A stretch of DNA of 64,000 nt, taken from contig JAUIRK010000971.1 in the NCBI GenBank assembly GCA_030549495.1, positions 858,501-922,500 of the forward strand. Reading direction: 5' to 3'. The notes under the pieces are model-generated. The model saw only the letters and a program-made list of their open reading frames with translations. It had not been told where the DNA came from and did no database searches. A program made the position numbers and the translations under genes. This document shows, piece by piece, positions 10,698 to 22,300 of the stretch (position 1 is its first letter; each line of letters starts with the position of its first letter). This DNA comes from Nectonema munidae (lineage: Eukaryota > Nematomorpha > Nectonematoida > Nectonematidae).

Positions 10698-12126
10698 TGT
10701 AGTATAGATACTCTTGCCCTTGTTATTAATAAATTGGCGAGTATATCATTCAACTCTTGCTTAACAATGGGTGTCTTTCCTGAATGCTTTAAAGTTTCCA
10801 AGGTTATACCCGTTTTTAAAAAAAAAGATAAGTCCAATAAGACAAATTTCAGACCAATCACTATAATATCTACTTTATCAAAAGTTTTTGAAAAAATAAT
10901 ATATAAATAAATTAATAAATATTTCAAGACAAACGACTTGTTTTTCACTAATCAGTTAGGCTTTAGATATAAACATTCAACACAAAATGTGCACTCGATA
11001 CTTATAAATACCGTAAATAAATACCTAGATAATGAAAAAGAAGTTTTGAGTATATTCATAGATCTGAAAAAAGCTTTCGACACATTATCGCATGAAATTT
11101 TACTGACGAAACTTTGTGCATATGGTTTCCATGAAAAGAATCTAATGTTTATGAGCTCATATATACAAGATAGGAAACAATTTGTATGTATTAATAGGAC
11201 ATGTTCAAATATGTCAAAAACGAATATTGGAATCCCCCAAGACTCTCCCTTACTGTTTTTGATTTATATCAATGACATCTATAAAGCTTCAGATGGAGTT
11301 GTCTTTCTACATTTTGCTGATGATGTTTCTATTTTAATTCCATTATATTCAGACATTGAAATTGAAGAAAAAAACAGATTTTGTCAGGAAACTTTAAAAA
11401 AGTCTTTGAAATGGTTCAACTCTAATTTGTTAACAGTAAATTTGGAAAAAACATTTGCTTTAACATTTTCGAGGAAAAAGAAAAAATCTTACATCGATTT
11501 TGGGGATAAAAACATTATTTTAATTAACCGATTTAATTATTTGAGTCTGTTTAGAAATGATCGTTTAGATTGGGCAGATCACTTCAAATTTATTTCAGAC
11601 AAACTAAACCATGTTATAGCCATACTAAAATGTTGTAAAAATAAGTTTGATACTGGAATCAAGTTAATCCTTTACAAAGCATTGTTTTTACCTCATTTGA
11701 ACTATAGTGTTATCAATTGGGGGTATAATGGTTACAAAAAAATTGAAGCTATTCAAAAAAAAGCTTTAAGATTAGTTTTTAACACTGGCTATTCTTTGCA
11801 TACTTCAAAACTATTTTTCATACAAAGAATCAAACTTACAAATGTAGTATCATATTTTTATCATTATTTCTCTTTTCTATTTGTAAAAAAGTAACTTTTT
11901 TATTTCTGTGTATATTATTTTTTTAAAGTGTTGCATTCCTTGAGGTGTACCATACTCGCGGTTCATTTGAGCCTTCTGGTTAATCCCTCAAACATGATTA
12001 AACTCTGAGGATTTTTTTTAATGAATATGTAAAATTATTGCATTGTAAAGTATACATGTGTATATTTCTATTGTTTATTTTGTTGTTCTCATGTTTGGAA
12101 ATAAACTTTTTCTTCTTCTTCTTCTA
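10698..12126 (+). mobile_element. 5'-truncated CR1/L2/Jockey-group LINE (reverse transcriptase)
   Basis: One plus-strand frame from about 10701 to a stop at 11892-11894 encodes the reverse transcriptase, broken by a single TAA at 10908-10910. Upstream of that stop: VFPECFKVSKVIPVFKKKDK, NFRPITIISTLSKVFEKII. Downstream: NQLGFRYKHST, FIDLKKAFDTLSHEILL, FADD (catalytic pair), and LLTVNLEKT. The C-terminal LNYSVINWG and IEAIQKKALRLVF are typical of this LINE group. Block B reads GIPQDSPLLFLIYIND: compared with the usual GSxLGPLLF it lacks about three residues and the Gly is Asp, so activity is unlikely. The 3' UTR ends in a (TTC)n tail at about 12108-12126. The endonuclease region is missing. Confidence 0.85.
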
Positions 12127-12639
12127 GTAATACACTGATATAGACAGCAGAACTGCTAGTATGATACTATTATAACAGAATATTGACGACATCATAAAAT
12201 ATACGAAAGAATATTTAAAATAAAATAAATCTCTTTAAAATCTTTAAAATGTTCTATTGAAATGAAATTTCGAGTAACCCTAGAGATTCTTATAATTAAC
12301 TTATAGTATGTCTATTTATATCAAATAAAAATTTTTGTTATTCTAAATTAAACTAAAATATTTATTTCATTTAAAAGCATTAATATTCAGGCAGATTTCG
12401 AAAGGGTTAGCCAAAAATTTTCAAATGTTACTCTTTGCAAATAATTTTTTTCCTATGCATGCAGTAATCACGCTTCTTTTGTTTTTTCTGACTTTGATTA
12501 CCTTTGAGAAGTTAAGATCGCTTTTAAGGTGGAGAAACTTCTTTCAAAAGATGAATGACATGAGTTAAAGCAGCTGAAATATTTTATATCTTTATTAAAT
12601 TATGAGCAAAAATACACAGAAAAGATACAACTATGCTAA
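12127..12639. other. AT-rich DNA without recognised features
   Basis: Nothing beyond base composition is visible here. Confidence 0.4.
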
Positions 12640-12758
12640 AAACAAATAACTCACCACCACTCCATATAACACCATACTCATCAGACCATATAAAAATACA
12701 CACTACCAAAGATCATATGTTTCGAGCGCAGCAAGAAACGACCACGGGATCCGCTAGT
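12640..12758 (+). mobile_element. Possible Helitron 3' terminus
   Basis: A relatively GC-rich block reads GAGCGCAGCAAGAAACGACC and then CACGGGATCCGCTAGT. The GCGCAGC-AGAAACGA style and the CTAG|T end (12754-12758) resemble the 3' ends of non-autonomous Helitrons. No 5' TC end, Rep or helicase coding sequence was found. Confidence 0.35.
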
Positions 12759-13316
12759 TTAATATATTTCAATTAAATTTTTATTTAAACACATGAATAG
12801 TATAAACTTTTTATGAAACTTAATTTGCATTACTATTAAATTTTTGAATAAAATATTTATATTTACCTTTGTATTCTTTTTATTTCTTTTTTTTATTGTT
12901 TTGTTTTATTTATTTTTTCATCTATACTTTTCCCTGTGTTTTATTCTGCATATTTTCTCAATAGTAATAAAATTTTTGAATTGAAAATTAATGACGTTCT
13001 TACATAAACTGTCAACATTAATATCTAACCATAAAATTTAAACATTAAATCATTTTACCATATCAATCAATGTAAGGATTAATAAAGGACGACATGACAA
13101 AAGAATGACAAAAGTATGGAAATTCAAAGGGGTGACATTACAAAATAGTCAAAAAAATATCTGAAAAATTTAATGGAAGACTTTAATATTAACTCTCATA
13201 CTAATTGAATAACTAACAAACCAACAAACATATTTAACTGAAAAACTATCTAACTAAATAGCTCACAAAAACTAACTGCCTAAATAAACAACCAAAAAAC
13301 TAATTAATTAACTAAT
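12759..13316. other. AT-rich DNA; AACTAA-rich tract
   Basis: From about 13195 to 13316 the sequence repeats AACTAA/CTAAC motifs irregularly. A similar tract occurs near 50735-50790. No gene was seen. Confidence 0.4.
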
Positions 13317-13317
13317 T

Positions 13318-13450
13318 AAGAAGAAGAAGAAGAATTTTTTTTGATTAGCAAATAATTGCACAAGCATTACAAGAGTTTGCACCGTAAAATTAATGCTTTA
13401 TGAAAAATTATATAATAAAAGAGGGAGTATCAAAATCTTGATAGATTTAC
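13318..13450 (-). mobile_element. Possible LINE 3' end, minus strand
   Basis: An (AAG)n run at 13318-13335 is followed by A/T-rich sequence. Read on the minus strand it ends ATTTGCTAATCAAAAAAAATTC then (TTC)n, the same tail type as the LINE at 10698-12126. No reverse transcriptase homology was found next to it. Confidence 0.3.
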
Positions 13451-14740
13451 CCTCTTGAAGTCTTACAAAAGAAAGCTATTTTCCTCAATTTACAATACTA
13501 TAGAAATATAGAAAACTGAATATTTTATAAAAAAAATTATAAATTAATTTTTCTGGGGTTACTTCTGGCAAATTTATTAGCCATTTCAACTGCTTAAAAT
13601 TTTAATACAAATACATGCATCACATAAAAGACATAAATACTAACAAGCATATACGCGAATTATCTATCTTTATAAAAAGAAGGGGTGAAGATAGTGAAAA
13701 TTTGTAAATAAAATAAAAAAAGTGATAAACAGCAACTTTAAAAATCGAAAATAAGGATGTATAAAACCCAAAATAAAAACAATGATAAAAAATAAAATTT
13801 CCGAATTATTTTTGTAAAATTGATCTAAAAATAAAATGTCAATTTTAAATCAAATATTTAATTAATTTAAAACTTCTCTTCTGTAGAGTATAGTCTTTGT
13901 TACAAGGTAAGTAATTATCAATGATATTATGTTAACATACTATGTATAGTTAGCAATACTATTCTAATCTCCTTGATGTTGTTGGGCATTCGGTAAACGG
14001 AATTGTAAGAATCGTCTCTGAATAGTTCAATAAACATGGTTATTTGAATTCAATAACCATTTTTTTGCTCCAAAATGGAAAATCATTATGGATTTTTAAA
14101 GAATTTCTTTAAATTGATGTTTTTTTAAAGGCTATTTATATAAGTATTCAAACCCCATACAACCAATTTTTATATAATGTCGAAGCCCATAAGCTCCTTT
14201 ATTTTTTGTGTTTCTTAAATTTTGCACATTTTATAGTATATCTTTTATTGGTTCAAATATTTATTACTAGCTACGTGTGTATAAAAAATAATTTATGAGC
14301 TATATTTAACAAAGATATCCCCGATTAAAAAAAACTCGGATAAGAAGAACATTGCAAATTCAGTGGGGTTTTTTTCAAACGTAAACCTTTGACTCCATTG
14401 ATATAAGCACTAAATCTAAAACAATCAGCTTGTCTATTTCTGTAAGTAAGTGAGTGGTTCAACTATAAAAAATCTTTTATTTGAAATTTAGATTTAAAAT
14501 CTCTATAAACTATAGCCCTAATTTTTCCAAACTGGAGGTAAATTTTTAAATCAAAAAGAATCGGAATGGTAATCGTAATCGGGATTGTATACAGTTTTGT
14601 ATCGTCCCATCACTACTCCCTTAGTTTTAATTGATCAAATTATATCATGTTTTATGGTGGTAATTTGGCCCTAGACTATTTTTATTTAACATGTTTTTCA
14701 TTTAATTAGGAAGTTAAATACAAGAAGGAAAAATACGTTT
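13451..14740. other. AT-rich DNA without recognised genes
   Basis: No reading frame of note. A short tract near 14560-14620 (AATCGTAATCGGGATTG) recalls the GGAT-rich core of the 157-bp MITE family but is too weak to assign. Confidence 0.35.
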
Positions 14741-14742
14741 CA

Positions 14743-14845
14743 GGACATTTCGTACGTAAGACGCTTCGTACCTAGTTTTAGACGTTTCGTACTCAGTTTT
14801 GTTAAATTTTTGGATACGAAACGGCCAATTTAACTACGAAATGTC
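14743..14845. mobile_element. Tiny inverted-repeat element with TTTCGTAC motifs
   Basis: GGACATTTCGTA at 14743-14754 is matched by inverted TACGAAATGTC at 14835-14845. Between them ACGCTTCGTAC and ACGTTTCGTAC repeat the same motif at about 23-bp spacing. It has the same construction style as 16544-17409: termini made of a reiterated short phrase. Confidence 0.5.
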
Positions 14846-15362
14846 TTGAACTCAAAAAATATTAAAGTGAAACCTTGTAAGTTTGTGAAATAAGTTATGG
14901 GTCAATATTTTCATAACGTAATTTCGGATGGAAGCCATTGATTTGTCGAGAATTTAAATAAATAAATATTTGGTTGTAATAGACTTCATACTTTGTAAAT
15001 ATTTATCATATTTTTAGGTTGTCAGCACATAAAGCCTTGCTTCTCAAGGCTTCAGATAAGTCAATAATTTAGAAAAATAATGTATCACTAATATTTTTAA
15101 CACTTTTTTAAAGTGATGAATGATCTGATTTCGCACTATTCACTTTCATAAATTGGATTTGTTCGGTTCCTTCTTATCTAACCCATTTTTCTTTTAATCT
15201 GTCTCATTAACTGTTTCTGATTAGCAATGGTATCATTAGAACCTTGACATAATTGCCTTCTACTCCTTTTTAGCAACATATTTTTTTACACAGAACCTTA
15301 CTTTTAAAAGAATCCAAACAAATGACCTTTTTTTTAAATGACTACCGAAAAGTTTTAGGTGT

Positions 15363-15440
15363 TAACCCTTAAATGTGCGGGTCCTCAAACCCGCGCAATT
15401 GGCCCTCCCCGCTCTGGCCTCTAGTTCATAACAAAGGGTG
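15363..15440 (+). mobile_element. Solo piggyBac-like terminus
   Basis: TTAACCCTTAAATGTGCGGG at 15363 begins with the TTAA-CCC of piggyBac ends and is followed by a small inverted pair GCGGGT/ACCCGC. No matching right end was found downstream. Confidence 0.35.
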
Positions 15441-16072
15441 AAATGTAACTTTTTGATTTAAATTTGCATTCATACTATTTATACTTTTGTGGATCATCTT
15501 TAATGGAGAAACTCTGAGCAGTGAAAAAATTTCCTATATTTTATTAATAACATTTGGCACAAGAACAAGAAGAAGACATATTTTATTGAAAGAACTATAC
15601 AAATTTCAGAAATAAAAATATATCTAACTCTAAGATATAGAAACTTATACCCTAACAAATTTTAGTATACTTGGTATTAATTATATCAAGCTATATATGT
15701 TTTACTATGTTTAGAAAGGGCCTAGTCTAGTTTTTACATAAAGAATGAGTCTTTAAATTATATACTAAATTAAGGATATGAATTTTGCAAAAATCATAAA
15801 TGTGATTTTTCGTTTTTCTTCTTTTTATAACTCATTCTGCTGAAGTTTGCGGAGACGCCTACGGTTTTGACATTGAAATATGGATATATTGAAATAGCAT
15901 CAAGAGTGCATTTATTTCAATATCTCAACCTTACAAAATAAAAACATAATATCTGTACTCTTGCGATCTTTACCACGAGTATGGGAGGAAAAGGGTTAGA
16001 AAAGAAGGACGCGAAAATGCGATAAGGATAGAAAGGAAGATGTTTGAAATTCACATATCTGTTACTTTTTAG

Positions 16073-16331
16073 ATGTCTATTAAATCGATTTTGCCGACTT
16101 TCAGACAAATTCTTACTCAAAAGTTTTTCATTGGAGAAGCGTTTAAGCGCAACAACGTTAGATACTCTCCTCCTTTTAAATACATGCTTGATTCATACAA
16201 TAAAGTACGCAAGATCGGGAATGTCACTGAAGGCTACGTTCCTCAGTTAAAAGAAATTTTAGAAGCTCACGGCGGCTACACACATAAGCCCTTGCCCTTT
16301 CACAAGTATGGAGGTAGAGACCCCCAAACAG
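16073..16331 (+). CDS. mRpL2: mRpL2 exon 1
   Basis: Residues 1-86 plus the first base of Gly87. It carries the presequence and ends in GGRDPQTG, aligning with the family GGRDHTGR segment. The donor is CAG|GTAAGG. A TTTTTAG sits just before the ATG and could be a splice acceptor from an unseen non-coding 5' exon. Confidence 0.93.
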
Positions 16332-19300
16332 GTAAGGCTTGTTGATTTTTATATTAGTCTCACATACAAAAATATTATTTTTGGAAGACTACTTGCAATT
16401 TAAGTTTATAATCATTCTGATAAAACGTTTGTCAGCAGATGGTCTAGTGGTAGGAGCGTAGGGTCTTGATCCAGAGTCTGGGTTCGATTCTCAATCGTGA
16501 CTATCTTTACCATCTTTCCAGCTATGGAAGATTATGGTATCCGGTAATTTCATCGCGGTAATTTCATCGTGGTAATTTCATCGCATAGTAAATTCATCGT
16601 GATGCAATACATCGTAGGTATTTTCATCGTTAAGTATTTTCATCGTATAGTGATTACATCGCGAGATTTATGGATTAACGACATAATACGGGGCATTGTC
16701 AATGATTTTGAAAATCGTGACCTAAATGATTATTATTATACCTTAGAGGTATTGCTCATAATTTTTTTTTTTAATTGTTTCTATTTTTCTAATTTGTAAT
16801 AAATTAGTTATCTCAATGATCTTTTTGAAATAAGGAATAATTTATTGCATATATAAATTGGTATTTTTTTCTTAAAAATAAAGTTTTTTATTAAAAAAAA
16901 CAAATGATTATTTTTAGATATAATATACCAAATAATGACTGAAAAGACAAAGGTTAAAATAGGTTAAGGGGATTTTTATGAAACTAAAAAAACAAAGATT
17001 AATATATATATATTATTTTTTTTAATTAAATTAGACACTATTTTTTAACTTTCCTTAAATATTAAGAAATTTAAACATATTTCAAGGCTATTTAAGTCAG
17101 AAAGAGATATTGTTTTATTTTGTCATTATAGCCTGATAATATGAAAACCTTATATTTAAGAATTAGTTTTTTATGTTATTAAGAACATTTACAAAAGTTC
17201 GTAATAAACTTAAAAAAATTATAAAGGGATATTTACAAAAAAACATTGAGCGTCCGGCAAGCATAAAATTAGTAAGACGATGTAATCACTGCACGATGAA
17301 AATACTTGACGATGAAAATACCGACGATGTATTGAATCACGATGAATTTACTATGCGATGAAATTACCACGATGAAGTTACCACGATGAAATTACCGCGA
17401 TGAAATTACAGTGAACCAAGATTATTCTTCCCTATCGATGCGATACCAACAACTAAAAAAAATTCATCATGAAAAATGGTGAGATTTTCTTTAATGATCG
17501 GGAAAAACTATTTCAAATAATAAACGCATTAAACATTACCAAGTTGATTACTTATTAATAATCCTAGAAATATCTCATATTTTATGCGCCATAATCTGTG
17601 CAGTCTATACGCCTAAGAAGTAGAAACTTTCTCATATCTCTAGGAGAAAATTATGTTCCTTCTGATAGACATATAAGAAAGCCAATACGCTACGTCAAAA
17701 CAGAATTAAGTCTGTTATCACTAAGAAAGTTAAAAATTGACCCAAAAATTGTCAAATTTTTGATTTTTTATAGTAAAAATAAACCTAAATGATAAAAATA
17801 TTGAGGTAAAAAAATAATTAGTAATCTGTAAATTTTTTGTTAAGATAACAAGAACTATATTAAAATATAAACTAGTTTATGATAAGCGGGGGAAAATTTT
17901 CAATTTTTTCCAAAAGCATTTTTTACGATAATATAGATTCTGCATAATTTGAGACTTTAGATACTAAGTTTTATTTTTAAACACAATTCGGTCTTTAAAA
18001 ATTTTTCTTAAACAGTTTTGTCACTTAAAACATCTAAAAACATCAAGGATAAGAATAAATCCTAGCAATTAAAATCTTTTAAGACTCAGGTATTGAAAAC
18101 GAATCGTATGCTCTCTTTTTTTAAATGAGTTTTTTTAAATTATTTTATTTTATGCGACACTCGCGCCCAATTGAACTTGAGAGGATTGAAAAAAGTTTCT
18201 AAAATTAAACAAAAATGCCATATAATTTAGAAGAAAGGAATTTCGAAAAAAATTTTTTAGCAAAATATTGACCTAATTTAAGAATATCGACTTTTTCAGG
18301 AAAAATTGACTTTATTAACCCATAAAAATTTTAAATTAAAAAATAAAGGTGTTTAAAATATATTAGTTCTTCAACCAATCTCAAAAACGTTAAAGTAAAA
18401 AAATAGACTTTATTGAGTTAAAGTGCACTAGAAGAAACGAATGGGTATTTCTATGCTTCGTCACAATTTTCTCAGTCATCTTTTAAGACATTTTGGTAAT
18501 TATTTTTTATATATAACTTATTTTTAAAGACAGTACAATCATCGAATATTTTTGACAGTAGTCCTCATCATCATGCACTTCCCTCAGTCTTTCATTTCAT
18601 AAATTAGCTGTGCGCGCCTAGCACCTTTCTTTTTGGATTCGCTGATAGGTTGTTTTTGATTTTAGCTATCTCTTCAACGAATTTCAATTCGGAATAAGCT
18701 AAATAACGCCCAATTTAGTAGTCTATAATGATTTGTTGGTGTTAATTTGAATACATTTTTTACAAACGAAATTTTCCGAGGATCATTTCGTGAGCAATCG
18801 TTGTAAACCGTGTCTCCACTTTGCCTATAATTTTTCAAGAAATTAGATAAATGAGTGTTTTGTTATGCCTTGCTTGGAACATATTACATTACCTGTTGAT
18901 GAATTAGCTTTAGCATTCGTCTACTTCACACAATCTCCTAGGAAGAGTATGACTATGACCATCACTTATTATTATTGATCTCTTTTATTAGGAAGAAGAA
19001 TATATCGTCGTGGAGGAGGACTAAAGAGAGTTTTCCACCTTATCGATAAAGTTCGTGTGAAGCCAAGCGAAGGCCCGATATTTGAAAAGGTTCACCTTCT
19101 CTTTTAAGACTACTACAGCAAAGAGTAAAAGAGATAAAACAAAAGTTTATACTTTAGCTTTTTAAATAGGTTTTCAAAATTATTAATGATTACCCGCTTC
19201 ATAGCAATGATATCGCGTTAGTTGCAGGAAATAACAAGATTCGCTGGATTTACGCTCATCTTGGCATCAAAATAGGAGATGTGATTCAGTCAAATGGCAT

Positions 19301-22300
19301 AAAGCTTCCAACATTAAGTACGTGCAAGTCTTTAATATCACACAGATCATTTCTTCTTATTCTTGAAGTGCTTCTGATTTAATTTTTTCATGTATGTTGA
19401 TAAAATTTTTCTCAATGTTTTTTGACTTGTGATTTTTCACCCTTTCACATGCAGGCTTGCTGAGTCTAAAGGGAAAATCCAACTCTAAGTACTTACTCTC
19501 TCCGACTCCAATTCCTTAAACTTTTAAATCTTTAAACCCAAAGGTTGCACAAAGGTTTAGATTAACACTTATTATTAGTAAAAAGGTGATCCCATTTATA
19601 TGTTCTTTTTTTAATAGCTTATAATTAAGCATTTATCTCGTTGGCTGTTCAACAATATAAAAAGTCTATAGCTTTTTGTGTGATTAGCACTCTTTCGACG
19701 AAAAGGCTGTTCGACTAATTGTCAATTCTACGAATCGTCCAGCGATGATATGACTGTTCGACGAACTGTCTGGCGATGAAGTGTCCCGGGACAAAACGTC
19801 CGGTCATGCGGTATCCATTAAATCAAATGTTACAGATATGTGCAATAGCAAAACTCCATACCTACTATTGATTATAGTTTTTTTGATGTAAAATTAAAAG
19901 TTTTTTTTTCATTCTTCATTTTTCCATTCTTTATTTTGTCCTCTCTATTTTCAAACGTATATTTGTCTTTTGCTTCGTTTCGTATTTTTATCCAAAATTT
20001 CGTTCTCTGTTGAATGCTTCTATTTCCTTTCCTATACATTGTTTGGTACTTTTTTTACTTTTATGAATTTGTGAGGTCTTTGTATTCATCGCTCTTTGCG
20101 TGTGTCTGTGTGAGTGAGTGGGTGTGTTTGTGTGTCTGATTTGTTTCTTTAGTTATAAAAGTGTGTACAAATGACAAGACTTTTCTTTTTGAATTTTAAT
20201 CTTACTTAGACATAGAAACGAAAATAGGGTGTAGAAGATGGTTGAAAAACAGTCTGAATTCAAGTTTAATTTTAATCATTTAATGCCATATCTTATCTTA
20301 TATGTAATCAAGAAATAATTTCCTTTTATATTTTACTGTGACAATTCAACAAAGTTTTCCCACTTGGAAGGATAGACAAACATCCATTTCTCTTAACTGT
20401 GAAAAAATGATCTGCTCATGTCTTTTGCATTATTTAATTAGTATTTTTATTTTTGTCTTCGCAATTTGAAATAGAAGTATTGCATACTTATAAAAAATGT
20501 GTATTTGAACCACGCATACTAGCCAGCTTACCACTACACGGAATTTCTCATCACTTAAAAAGGTATTTTTTTTATGAACTCTTAGCTTCCGTCGCTACAC
20601 ACTACTTGTAATGATTAACGTAATTCGTTCTGTTGTGCTTACCAATTTCGGCCACAAAGGTATTTCAGCATGGTTGATTTGGTCCCAATGAATTTATATG
20701 ATCTTTTAGTGTATAATGGAAAGCAAGCCTACTAAATATCTTCCTTACTCGTCTACATATGACTTCTGAAGTATTATGCTTTGATATGCCTTTTCGAAGA
20801 TCTAAAATGAGCAAAGGGATATCAAGGATTCTCAATATACATGTTTCATTTGTTATCATTTTCGTTAAGTGTTTTGCTTAATGTGGTGTTAAGTGCCCTT
20901 TAATAGCGCATCCTAATGAGGAGGATTCAGCGAAAAAGCTATATACGTATTTTCTATAAAAAAAATTTTCATTGTTTTCCCTTGTATTTGACTTGATGCA
21001 ATACAAATGACAGGTCTTAGGATTTTGTTAGTCAAAACAAACAAGAGCTCTTTATTCCAATCAAAAATGGCAGGATCTAGCAGTATGAAAACAATTCTAT
21101 ATTATTGAAAAAAGTTCAATTCGCTAATCAATCCATTTTTCACGTGATTTACAATAATATTTTTTTGTTAAATTTCAATGATAAAGGCGACTACTGTAAA
21201 ATTTAGATTTATGTGATAAAAGGAAATTTGTGTGATTTTATTGTTAGTACTTGATGAGGCAGGCAACTTGAAGCACTCTAATACGTCGTATACAACTATT
21301 AGATATTAGCAACTCAATTTTTCCACCCCTTTTCAAAAACAAAATCTTTCTCATTTGTATATCAACAGAGCAAATTATTTTTATTAAAATTAATGATGTG
21401 CAGCTTTGATCTGGATCGCTATCGATATCGCCTTAATCTGTTTTTTTGATTGATTGTTATCGGTATTGGAACTGTTTATTATTCCCCAATTTTATCATTA
21501 CAACCAGCGGACAAATCAAAGTTTATACTAGAACCACAAAGAGTGCAAGAACTCTTGTATTTTATGCATAACGCTTTATACAGTTAATAACATTTTAATG
21601 AAAGCTCCATTTTTGCTCATAATATAATTTAATGTAAAAAGATAGAATACAAATTTCATAAATGTAATTAGATATCACCGTTCACAAATAACTGCAACGG
21701 ACTTTCCCTCATTTTTGACCCCTCCTCTTCTTCTCAAAGTTTGAACATCTATATTTCTACTTTATAACATAGTATGCCAATTTTATTTTACCTTGAATGT
21801 AGATAAAGAACACGATTGATCGCTTTAAATCAAAAATAAATCATATTTTAATCACTTTTAGTATCCAACATGATTCATGAAGATGAGGAACCAGTCACAT
21901 TAAATGAGCTTTTTGCCTAATATATTATTTTTTCAATTTCAGAGATTTTCCTTAACAAATTATTATATGGACCCTTCTAAAAAATAGCGTGAACCACGTT
22001 GAGAAACATTGCTTTAAGCAAAAAACTTAGTTATAAGAATTTTCTAAACAAAATTGAAAGAAAACACTATTTTATCATGTAAAGAAATAGTTAAAAACAA
22101 AAATATGTTTTTTTTATTTGCTGGCTTGAAAATACTTGTCATGTTGGGGCTTTCCCACACATGCTTATAATGCAATTTTTACACCCTTTTCAATATGATC
22201 TCCCTTGCCAGCTATTCTTGGCACTTCTGTTTTAATTTAATTAGGGGGAACACTTCACTCCCCTCACCCCAAGTTCCAGGGTCTATGAACATATATAACC

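Noticed and set aside
16044-16250. Alternative frame overlapping mRpL2 exon 1
   Set aside because: It has no homology and overlaps a well-supported exon in another frame.
21940-22011. A 72-bp hAT mini-element
   Set aside because: Tips look plausible but the flanking octamers (TTCAATTT and CTTTAAGC) do not match.
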